Below are positions 1 to 5,901 of a stretch of 8,324 nucleotides of DNA, piece after piece. The DNA is from Oligosphaeraceae bacterium. Lineage in GTDB: Bacteria > Verrucomicrobiota > Lentisphaeria > Oligosphaerales > Oligosphaeraceae. The stretch spans positions 1 through 8,324 of the forward strand of contig JAAYYJ010000030.1 of NCBI GenBank assembly GCA_012515455.1, written 5' to 3'. The position numbers were made by a program, and so were the translations under genes. Each line of letters starts with the position of its first letter. Position 1 is the stretch's first letter. The notes below the pieces were generated by a model that did no database searches, had not been told where the DNA came from, and saw nothing but the letters and a program-made list of their open reading frames with translations.

Positions 1-325
1 AAATCCCTCCGATGACCTCATTGTAGGTCGTGATGGTCAATTCGTCCCGCCAGCTCAAATAACCCTCCAGCGGAGTCTGAGTCCGCATAAAATAATAACG
101 GTGGCTGACCCCGGCGGTGATCGCCGGACAGCGGTCATCCCAGTCGCCCAAGTACAGGGCTAAAACCTTGCCCATGGTGGCAAAATTGTTGCCGCAGGTG
201 ATTTGCTGGGCTTTACTCCTGGCCTTGCTCAAAGCTGGCAGCAGCATCGAGGCAAGCACCGCGATAATGGCAATTACCACCAGCAGCTCAATCAGAGTAA
301 AACCGCGTCTGTGTCGCATTCCCAT
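1..325 (-). CDS. Type II/IV pseudopilin-like protein, 5' part (runs off left edge)
   Basis: The first 108 residues are visible; the gene continues past base 1. The protein opens with a short basic leader (MGMRHRRG) followed by FTLIE, the classic prepilin peptidase site: Gly8 at -1, Phe9 at +1 and Glu13 at +5. A hydrophobic helix of about 20 residues follows, then the SKAR motif (33-36). Proteins of this kind are cleaved and N-methylated at the inner membrane and assemble into, or are processed like, type II secretion pseudopilins. Residues after the helix (ALYLGDWDDRCP) match the equivalent part of the second pseudopilin at 7168-7899, so the two are paralogues. The start at 325 is chosen because AGGAGGTG (338-331) sits 5-7 bases upstream; an in-frame ATG two codons later is less well placed. 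The specific role of the globular part is unknown. Confidence 0.88.
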   Translation of the reverse strand, partial: MGMRHRRGFTLIELLVVIAIIAVLASMLLPALSKARSKAQQITCGNNFATMGKVLALYLGDWDDRCPAITAGVSHRYYFMRTQTPLEGYLSWRDELTITTYNEVIGGI

Positions 326-384
326 AAGTGCACCTCCTGAAGGATTGACATGAGACGGAAGTTGGTAAATGCATGTCGCCAGAT

Positions 385-413
385 ACTATAACCACAATTT
401 TTGATTTATGCAA
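385..413 (-). promoter_or_regulatory. Sigma70-type promoter for the left pseudopilin gene
   Basis: On the minus strand TTGCAT (413-408) and TATAGT (390-385) are separated by exactly 17 bases, and the stretch is AT-rich compared with its surroundings. Transcription would start near 378, giving a leader of about 50 bases before the ATG at 325. This is prediction from consensus only. Confidence 0.6.
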
Positions 414-537
414 GCTTGGGCCCTAATAACTTGCTCCGGGACAGAATCGCCGCCGGCAGTGCGGAGAAATGCATCTGTTGCGCAAACCAGGACAAGTATA
501 ACAAATGACACTCGCAGGCAGTTTTTCCCGGTGCCGC

Positions 538-566
538 TGTTTTTTACTCGAATCAAGCATTATATT
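538..566 (+). promoter_or_regulatory. Candidate promoter for the hydrolase-gltX cluster
   Basis: A good -10 element, TATATT (561-566), lies in an AT-rich patch. The hexamer 17 bases upstream (TGTTTT, 538-543) is a poor -35. Transcription would begin near 573, leaving a leader of about 28 bases before the ATG at 601. That fits the shorter start of the hydrolase and argues against an upstream ATG at 505. A second TATAAC at 497-502 has no convincing -35. Confidence 0.33.
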
Positions 567-600
567 AAACAAATTACCACAATTCCAGGGACAACCTATC

Positions 601-1422
601 ATGGCCGAAAATATCATTACCTATCAGCAGCAGAATGACCTCAGTTACTACCCGCAGGGCTTCCCTGGCAGTGGCGATTTGTCCTACCGCGCGGAGCGCT
701 GCAAGCTGGATATCTACTATCCCGTCAACAGCGAGAAAAAATTCCCCACCCTGATCTGGTTCCACGGCGGCGGGATGGTCGGCGGCGCAAAAGGCTTCAA
801 TGCCCATATCAGCATCCTGCGCGAGCGCGGCCTCGCAGTAGTGATGCCGAACTACCGCCTGGCCAGCGGTCCCGCCCGCTGCCCCGATTACCTCGAAGAC
901 GCAGCCGCAGCAGTGGCCTGGGTCTTCCAGAATATCGCTCAATACGGTGGAGATGCCAATTCCATTTACTTGTCCGGGGGCTCAGCCGGAGGATACCTCG
1001 CGGCCATGCTTGGACTCGATCGCCGCTGGCTGGCCCGACATGACCTGGATGCCCGCAATCTGGCTGGGATTATGCCGGTCAGCGGACAAATGGCCACCCA
1101 CTTCCAAATTATCAATGAACGGCGCAATACTCCCGGCGGTGGAGCGTACCACCCGCTGCTGATTGACGAATTCGCGCCGCTGTTCCACCTCAGCCCGGAC
1201 GCCGCGCCGATACGTTTGTATGTCGGCGACAGCGACCTCGACTGGCCGGCCCGGGCAGAAGAGAACCGCCTTCTGGCCAGCTCGCTAACCCGTCTGGCCG
1301 GACACCCGGACACCCGCTGCTATGTCCTGCCGGGATACGGCCACGGTGATGTCTACGTGCCGGCATTGGTGCTGCTGCTCAAGCATCTCTGGGAAATCGA
1401 GAGCCGCAAAAAAACACCTTGA
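601..1422 (+). CDS. Alpha/beta-hydrolase, esterase/lipase family (HSL / carboxylesterase type)
   Basis: A protein of 273 residues with the features of the esterase branch of the alpha/beta-hydrolase fold. HGGG (55-58) forms the oxyanion hole. GGSAGG (126-131) is the nucleophile elbow with Ser128. An acidic patch GDSDLD (209-214) should supply the catalytic Asp, and GYGHGD (245-250) contains the catalytic His248. Such enzymes hydrolyse carboxylic esters, for example acetylated or feruloylated sugars and short acyl esters; the substrate cannot be read from sequence. No signal peptide is evident, so it is probably cytosolic. The ATG at 601 is preferred because AGGGA (587-591) lies 9 bases upstream; an ATG at 505 would add 32 non-conserved residues without a good ribosome site. 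It is the first gene of the plus-strand cluster, 81 bases before gltX, with no terminator seen between them. Its link to the translation genes is unknown. Confidence 0.88.
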   Translation: MAENIITYQQQNDLSYYPQGFPGSGDLSYRAERCKLDIYYPVNSEKKFPTLIWFHGGGMVGGAKGFNAHISILRERGLAVVMPNYRLASGPARCPDYLEDAAAAVAWVFQNIAQYGGDANSIYLSGGSAGGYLAAMLGLDRRWLARHDLDARNLAGIMPVSGQMATHFQIINERRNTPGGGAYHPLLIDEFAPLFHLSPDAAPIRLYVGDSDLDWPARAEENRLLASSLTRLAGHPDTRCYVLPGYGHGDVYVPALVLLLKHLWEIESRKKTP

Positions 1423-1490
1423 ATTGCCAGCACCCGTCCGTGCGACACGCAATTCCTTCTCATTTAGTAAGCCGGCGCATTGTCCGGCGC

Positions 1491-1495
1491 AGGAG
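1491..1495 (+). promoter_or_regulatory. Ribosome binding site that fixes the gltX start
   Basis: AGGAG lies 8 bases before the ATG at 1504. It lies inside the reading frame that would begin at the TTG at 1480, so it favours the ATG. The protein from 1504 opens MAVRVRFAPSP, as GluRS normally does. Confidence 0.7.
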
Positions 1496-1503
1496 ACAAG
1501 ACC

Positions 1504-3093
1504 ATGGCAGTTCGTGTGCGTTTCGCGCCCTCCCCGACTGGACAAGTCCATATCGGCAATATCCGGGCCGCGATTTTCAACTGGCTTTTTGCCCGCCATC
1601 AGGGTGGCCAATTCCTGTTGCGGATTGAAGACACCGACCTGGAACGCTCAACTCCCCAGGCCATCACCACCCTGCTCGAGGTCCTCGAATGGCTGAAGAT
1701 CGATTTTGATGCAGCTCCTCTGTACCAGACCTCGCAGCTGTCCCAGCATCACGCCGCCGCGGAGAAGCTTCTCCGGGACGGCCATGCCTACCGGGACAGC
1801 AAGGGTGGTGAGGGCGAAGCCATACTGTTCCGCATTCCCTGGCAGGCGGAGGATTTTCCCGGGGTCGTGTGCAGCGGTCCTGCCACTCTGCCCATTCATC
1901 CGGACACTCCCCTGTGCATCAGCGGCAAGGGGCTGGAGTTCGCAGCCCTGTCTTCCAAAGGCAAGGCCGCGCCAGGCGGCGGCTGCCTGGCCGGTTTCAA
2001 GGATTTGCAGGTCCTGGATGTAAGCGGCTGTTGCATCTTCACTCTCGCCGAGCATATCGGGGAGATTCTCCAGCACGGCGCGTCCTTCACCCTCCCTGCC
2101 GCCCGGGAGTTGCGTTTCACCCGCCGGGCGATTACCTACCAGGACCTGGTGAAGGGTCTGATGAGCAAACCGCTGGACAGCATGAAGGACCTGGTCATCG
2201 TGCGCAGTGATTCCTCGCCGGTCTTCCACCTGGCCAACGTAGTTGATGACATCACCCAGAAAATCACCCACATCATCCGCGGTGACGACCATGTGGAAAA
2301 CACCTTCCGGCATATCTTCCTGTTCGGCTGCCTCCAGGCCGCAGTACCGCAATATGCCCACCTGCCCATGATTGTGAACGCCGCCGGCAAACCCTACAGC
2401 AAGCGCGACGGCGATGCCTTCGTGGGAGATTTCCGGGCCAAAGGGTTCCTGCCCGAGACGCTGTTCAATTATCTCAGCCTGCTGGGATGGTCGCCCGGCG
2501 ATGACCGGGAAAAAATGAGCCGTGCGGAACTGGTCGCGGCTTTCAGCCTGGAACGCTGCCTGCGCGCATCCGCCCAGATGGACATCCAGAAGATGAGCAA
2601 CCTCAATGGCGCCTACATCGCCGAAATGCCGCTGCAGGATTTTCTGTCCGCCTGCCGGCCTTTCCTGTCCGCAACATCCTGGGGGAAGGACCTGCCGGAA
2701 GAGCAGTTCCGCCAGGTCGGGGCGTTAATGCAGAGCCGGGTCAAGCGTTTTGTCGATGTCGAGCAATGGGAATACTTTTTTGTGGACCTGCCGTCCTACG
2801 ATGAAAAACTCTGCGCCAAGCAGTTGCGGGACCCGCAGATACTCGCCGCCCTGGCCCGCCTCCCGGAGGTCTTTGCCGCTCTGCCCCAGTTCACCGCCGC
2901 GGCTATTGAGAACGCCATCCATGTCAGCACCGAAGCGGTCGGCCTCAGCCAGGGGAAACTCAACCAACCCCTGCGGGCCGCCGTCACTGGCATTGCCATC
3001 GGCGCCGGAATCTACGAAACCCTGGAGCTGCTGGGACGGGATAAGACCATCCGCCGCCTGCAGCACGTCCTGCTGCAGCAGTCCGCATCCTGA
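1504..3093 (+). CDS. gltX: Glutamyl-tRNA synthetase, with atypical zinc/acceptor-binding region
   Basis: A class Ic aminoacyl-tRNA synthetase of 529 residues that attaches glutamate to tRNA(Glu) in the cytosol. Bacterial members usually have about 470-500. The Rossmann part has RFAPSPTG (6-13), HIGN as the HIGH motif (16-19) and IEDTD (41-45). VVDD (247-250) and HIIRGDDH (256-263) are conserved. The KMSKS loop reads PYSKRDG (297-303), where the common form is KLSKRHG. The alpha-helical anticodon-binding half (about 320-529) looks ordinary and ends with the usual motifs GKLNQPLRAAVTG (484-496) and ETLELLG (505-511). Two oddities stand out. The Cys-x-Cys...Cys-x-Cys/His zinc segment normally found after residue 96 is replaced by about a dozen residues. 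Residues about 113-207 are then an insertion I cannot align with ordinary GluRS. Phe241 replaces a Tyr usual near the amino-acid pocket. The frame is open throughout, so this is not a frameshift artefact. Discriminating or non-discriminating specificity cannot be judged. Confidence 0.95.
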   Translation: MAVRVRFAPSPTGQVHIGNIRAAIFNWLFARHQGGQFLLRIEDTDLERSTPQAITTLLEVLEWLKIDFDAAPLYQTSQLSQHHAAAEKLLRDGHAYRDSKGGEGEAILFRIPWQAEDFPGVVCSGPATLPIHPDTPLCISGKGLEFAALSSKGKAAPGGGCLAGFKDLQVLDVSGCCIFTLAEHIGEILQHGASFTLPAARELRFTRRAITYQDLVKGLMSKPLDSMKDLVIVRSDSSPVFHLANVVDDITQKITHIIRGDDHVENTFRHIFLFGCLQAAVPQYAHLPMIVNAAGKPYSKRDGDAFVGDFRAKGFLPETLFNYLSLLGWSPGDDREKMSRAELVAAFSLERCLRASAQMDIQKMSNLNGAYIAEMPLQDFLSACRPFLSATSWGKDLPEEQFRQVGALMQSRVKRFVDVEQWEYFFVDLPSYDEKLCAKQLRDPQILAALARLPEVFAALPQFTAAAIENAIHVSTEAVGLSQGKLNQPLRAAVTGIAIGAGIYETLELLGRDKTIRRLQHVLLQQSAS

Positions 3094-3153
3094 ACTGCCG
3101 CTGCCCTTACCCTACCACCACGCCCCCCAGCCTCCCCAACAGGAAAACATCAC

Positions 3154-4620
3154 ATGCCGGAAAAATTACCCATCATCGCCATTGTCGGCCGTCCCAACGT
3201 CGGTAAATCGGCATTGTTCAATGCAATCCTCCGCCGTCGCATTTCCATTGTCCATGAGCAGAGCGGCGTCACTCGCGACCGGGTGGCCGCTCCGTCCGAG
3301 CATTTCGGCTATCACTTCATGCTTATCGACACCGGTGGTCTGGGCACCCTGAACCGGGAAAAGAATGTCGACCTGTTCGACGGGATGATCCGGGAGCAGG
3401 TGTCCGCAATCGTGGAGGAAGCCGCCGCCATTATCTGGGTGGTGAACTGCCAGGAAGGCATTACCCCCCAGGACGAGGAGGTCGGTGATTTCCTGCGCAA
3501 GACCGGCAAACCGGTGGTTCTGGCCGCCAACAAGGCCGATAACCAGCCCGCCGCACAAAGCGCAGTGGCGGACTTTGCCGCCCTGGGAGTACCTGACATC
3601 GAGCCGACCAGCTGCACGCACTCGTTCGGAGTCTCACAGCTGATGGACGTGGTGGTCAAGCATATCCCGCGGGTGGACAGCGAGACCGAGAACGAAAAGC
3701 GCCTCCAGGTTGCGGTGGTCGGCCGCCCGAATGTCGGGAAGTCCTCGCTGGTGAACCGCCTGTTCGGGGAGAACCGGATGATGGTCACTGACATCGCCGG
3801 CACCACCAGAGATGCCGTCGATATCACTGTCGACCTGCAGCAGGACGGCCAGGTGTTGCCCCTGACCTTGATCGACACCGCCGGACTGCGCCGCAAAAAA
3901 CAGATCGACACCGTGGTCGAATTCTTCAGCGCCAACCGCACGGAGCAGGCCATCCGCCGCAGCGATATCGTGTTGTTCCTGATCGATGCCACTGACCCCT
4001 GCACCACCCAGGAACGCCGCCTGGGACGCTTGATCGTCGATGCCAATAAACCCTGTATTATGCTGGCCAACAAATGGGACCTGCTCTACAAGGACGGCAA
4101 AAAACCTCAGGAGATGATCGAGCTGATCCGCTCGGAAATGCCGTTCCTCGAGCACGCGCCGGTGCAAATCATCTCGGCTCTCAACGGCTATAATTTCAAA
4201 GGTATCTTAGCTCAGCTCCTGCATGTCCGCGAACAGCTGAAAGTGATGGTGCCGACCTCGGTCTTCAACCAGTTCCTGCAGGATACGCTGCTGCGCAACC
4301 CGCCGATCTCGAAAGACAATAAGCGCTTTAAGATTTTTTATGGCACCATGGTCTTCACCCCGCCGCCGAAATTCGTGCTTTTTGTCAACAACAAGAAGCT
4401 CTGCCCCAACAATTACCTGAAATTCCTGGAAAATCAGATCCGGGAGGCATTCTTCCCTCAGGCCGGGCTGCCAATTTCTTTGGACCTGCGCAACCGTGAG
4501 CGCCTGGAGGACTCCAAACCCGCCCGCAAGGCCGCCGCGGGGGCGCATTTCAAGCGTCAGGCCGAGGCCAGCGATGTGAACCGCCGCATCCAACGCAGCA
4601 AGAACCGCCGGAAGGTCTGA
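3154..4620 (+). CDS. der: Ribosome-assembly GTPase Der (EngA), double GTPase
   Basis: A protein of 488 residues with the Der layout: two tandem GTPase domains and a C-terminal KH-like domain. Domain 1 has GRPNVGKS (12-19), the switch I TRDR (40-43), DTGG (59-62) and NKAD (126-129). Domain 2 has GRPNVGKS (190-197), GTTRDAVD (216-223), DTAG (241-244), NKWD (306-309) and SAL (341-343). The KH-like part covers about 355-450. A basic tail follows, rich in Arg and Lys (457-488), that could contact rRNA. Der is an essential factor for late assembly of the 50S subunit. All nucleotide-binding motifs of both domains are intact. AGGA (3141-3144) is 9 bases before the start. It lies 60 bases after gltX and 1 base before maf, so it is very likely co-transcribed with both. 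Confidence 0.97.
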   Translation: MPEKLPIIAIVGRPNVGKSALFNAILRRRISIVHEQSGVTRDRVAAPSEHFGYHFMLIDTGGLGTLNREKNVDLFDGMIREQVSAIVEEAAAIIWVVNCQEGITPQDEEVGDFLRKTGKPVVLAANKADNQPAAQSAVADFAALGVPDIEPTSCTHSFGVSQLMDVVVKHIPRVDSETENEKRLQVAVVGRPNVGKSSLVNRLFGENRMMVTDIAGTTRDAVDITVDLQQDGQVLPLTLIDTAGLRRKKQIDTVVEFFSANRTEQAIRRSDIVLFLIDATDPCTTQERRLGRLIVDANKPCIMLANKWDLLYKDGKKPQEMIELIRSEMPFLEHAPVQIISALNGYNFKGILAQLLHVREQLKVMVPTSVFNQFLQDTLLRNPPISKDNKRFKIFYGTMVFTPPPKFVLFVNNKKLCPNNYLKFLENQIREAFFPQAGLPISLDLRNRERLEDSKPARKAAAGAHFKRQAEASDVNRRIQRSKNRRKV

Positions 4621-4621
4621 T

Positions 4622-5227
4622 ATGCCAGGCGAGTTTTTCCCGGCCATCGTGTTGGCCTCCTCGTCGCCGCGCCGGCAGGAGCTGCTGCGCCAGGCCGGCA
4701 TCGAATTCTCGGTCCATCCAGCTGACCTCCCGGAGCACTGCCTGGACGGCGAATCTCCCGCGCAGACTGTAATCCGCTTGGCGGAGGCCAAGGCCGCAGC
4801 CGTATCCGAGCTGTTCCCCGGCCAGATTGTCCTGGGCGCCGACACGCTGGTGTCCCTGGATGGCCGGGCAGTGGGAAAGCCGGCTGACCTGAGCGCTGCC
4901 AAAGCACTGCTGCGCCAACTCTCCGGCCGGACCCACGAGGTCCATACCGGGGTCTGTCTCTGCCGCAAGGCTGCCTTTTCCTGCTCCTGGGCCTGCTGCA
5001 GCCAGGTAACCTTCAAGGACCTGAACCACGCGGACATCGAGCGCTATGTTGCGCTGGTCAATACCCTGGACAAGGCCGGCGCGTATGCCCTGCAGGAACA
5101 CGGTGAGATGATTATTGCCACCGTCGCCGGTGACCGCAACAACGTCATCGGACTGCCGATTGATGCGGTCCGGCAAAAATTGAGGGACATTGTCCACCAT
5201 GAGAGTACTTCTGCAACGGGTGTCTGA
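4622..5227 (+). CDS. maf: Maf-family nucleoside triphosphate pyrophosphatase
   Basis: A protein of 201 residues, close to the usual 190-210. Maf proteins hydrolyse non-canonical or excess nucleoside triphosphates (dTTP/UTP in the YhdE branch, m7GTP in the YceF branch) to the monophosphate and pyrophosphate, and were first linked to septum formation. Visible motifs are SSSPRR (13-18, phosphate-binding loop), GADT (72-75, with the catalytic Asp), GKP (85-87), SGRTHEVHTGV (101-111), DKAGAYALQ (150-158) and NVIGLP (174-179). I do not assign the substrate branch. The loop after TGV is unusual in having five cysteines between 112 and 126. Translation starts 1 base after the der stop, with GGAAGG (4610-4615) inside the end of der. 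The end overlaps the start of dtd by 29 bases, so coupled translation is likely. Confidence 0.95.
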   Translation: MPGEFFPAIVLASSSPRRQELLRQAGIEFSVHPADLPEHCLDGESPAQTVIRLAEAKAAAVSELFPGQIVLGADTLVSLDGRAVGKPADLSAAKALLRQLSGRTHEVHTGVCLCRKAAFSCSWACCSQVTFKDLNHADIERYVALVNTLDKAGAYALQEHGEMIIATVAGDRNNVIGLPIDAVRQKLRDIVHHESTSATGV

Positions 5228-5636
5228 GGCCTCGGTCTCGGTGGCAGGCCAGGAGATCGGGCGCTGCCGGAATGGCTTGCTGCTGCTGCTGGGCATCAAG
5301 ACTGGCGACAGCAGTGCGGAAGTGCATTACCTGGTGGAGAAGTGCCTGCAGTTGCGCATCTTCGCCGATACTGACGGCAAGATGAACCGCTCGCTGCTGG
5401 ATACTGGCGGAGAAATCCTGGTCATCAGCCAGTTCACCCTCTATGCCGATGCCCGCAAAGGACGGCGACCAAGCTTCTGCGACGCCGCAGCCCCGGAAAT
5501 CTCCGCGCCCTTGTACGAGCTTTTTGTGCAGGAACTCCGCGCCGCCGGGGTGCGGGTAGCCACCGGGCAGTTTGGGGCCGAGATGGCGGTCAGCCTGGTC
5601 AACGACGGTCCGGTCACCATCCTGCTGGAAAAATAA
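5199..5636 (+). CDS. dtd: D-aminoacyl-tRNA deacylase
   Basis: A protein of 145 residues, the normal size for the DTD1 family. DTD frees tRNAs wrongly charged with D-amino acids, and also glycine mischarged on tRNA(Ala), acting in the cytosol as a dimer. The signature SQFTLYAD (77-84) is intact, followed by RKGRRPSF (86-93). The Gly-cisPro loop NDGPVT (135-140) that rejects L-amino acids is also intact. The ATG at 5199 gives MRVLLQRV, the standard family N-terminus; a TTG three codons earlier (5190) is less likely. GAGGGA (5182-5187) lies 11 bases upstream inside maf. The gene overlaps the end of maf by 29 bases in another frame. It is the last gene of the cluster. I found no convincing Rho-independent terminator after it: a CCTGG/CCAGG stem at 5645-5664 is only 5 bp and lacks a T run. 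Confidence 0.96.
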   Translation: MRVLLQRVSEASVSVAGQEIGRCRNGLLLLLGIKTGDSSAEVHYLVEKCLQLRIFADTDGKMNRSLLDTGGEILVISQFTLYADARKGRRPSFCDAAAPEISAPLYELFVQELRAAGVRVATGQFGAEMAVSLVNDGPVTILLEK

Positions 5637-5680
5637 TCCCGTCTCCTGGCTTATGTTCTCCAGGCGGGCGGTTCGGCCAG

Positions 5681-5708
5681 TTGCAAAGTCTGCCCGGCAG
5701 AATATATT
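5681..5708 (+). promoter_or_regulatory. Candidate promoter upstream of the aminotransferase gene
   Basis: TTGCAA (5681-5686) and TATATT (5703-5708) are separated by 16 bases. Transcription would start near 5715 and give a leader of about 187 bases before the ATG at 5902. No other equally good pair was seen between dtd and the aminotransferase. Confidence 0.45.
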
Positions 5709-5713
5709 TCTGC
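5697..5713. promoter_or_regulatory. Inverted repeat over the -10 element, possible operator
   Basis: GCAGAA (5697-5702) and TTCTGC (5708-5713) are perfect inverted 6-base arms around TATAT. The dyad is centred almost exactly on the candidate -10 hexamer, a position where a repressor would block polymerase. No regulator is recognised nearby, so function is inferred from position only. Confidence 0.3.
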
Positions 5714-5793
5714 AGTGCTCAAAGCACCGTGCCGTTTTGCCCTTCACTGCGGTTGAATTATGAGCAACCCTTTGATCGACATCACCTTACCAT

Positions 5794-5879
5794 CAGCATC
5801 TTCGCTGCAGCACAGGCTAACGGATATAGCACCAGCCTGTCCTGATGCTGGGCCACCACGGCCAGCCTAGTGTCCCAGC
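5794..5879 (+). promoter_or_regulatory. Structured leader of the aminotransferase gene, possible cis-regulatory RNA
   Basis: Two nested perfect 7-bp inverted repeats could form one long hairpin: CAGCATC (5794-5800) with GATGCTG (5844-5850), and ACAGGCT (5812-5818) with AGCCTGT (5834-5840). The apical loop is 15 bases and the internal loop is 11 by 3 bases. The 3' strand of the outer stem can pair differently: GCTGG (5847-5851) with CCAGC (5862-5866), strengthened by CC/GG inside, or GCTGGG (5847-5852) with CCCAGC (5874-5879). These folds exclude one another. No known riboswitch class is recognised, and no T run follows any stem, so a transcription terminator is not evident. Confidence 0.35.
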
Positions 5880-5901
5880 CACCCCTCCCGGAGAACAGGA
5901 C

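Noticed and set aside
434..466. CTCCG/CGGAG inverted repeat in the divergent intergenic region
   Set aside because: Arms of 5 bases with a 23-base loop are easily expected by chance in GC-rich DNA.
505..600. Upstream start for the hydrolase, adding 32 residues as a possible signal peptide
   Set aside because: The extra residues lack a clean charged-hydrophobic-cleavage pattern, there is no good ribosome site, and the candidate -10 element at 561-566 lies within this stretch.
1840..2124. Frameshift or mobile insertion as the cause of the GluRS insert
   Set aside because: The frame stays open, the flanks align in the same frame, base composition matches the rest of the gene, and no terminal repeats or target-site duplication were seen.
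1648..2361. Minus-strand open frame of 237 codons opposite the odd part of gltX
   Set aside because: Considered as a possible reason for the unusual GluRS insert. It shows no motif or ribosome site, and the plus-strand frame is continuous with GluRS on both sides.
3312..4073. Open frame of about 253 codons on the minus strand inside der
   Set aside because: It is antisense to the intact Der GTPase domains, has no family-like motifs and reads as a biased shadow of the GC-rich coding strand.
4207..5299. Long minus-strand open frames across der, maf and dtd
   Set aside because: Translations are low-complexity Arg/Ala/Gly-rich, with no recognisable domain, and are opposite three well-supported genes.
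5641..5664. Terminator after dtd
   Set aside because: Only a 5-bp CCTGG/CCAGG stem with a 10-base loop and no T run; not strong enough to annotate.
5845..5901. Upstream ATG for the aminotransferase
   Set aside because: It lies in the hairpin region, lacks a good Shine-Dalgarno and adds residues that do not resemble the family N-terminus; 5902 has GGAG at good spacing.
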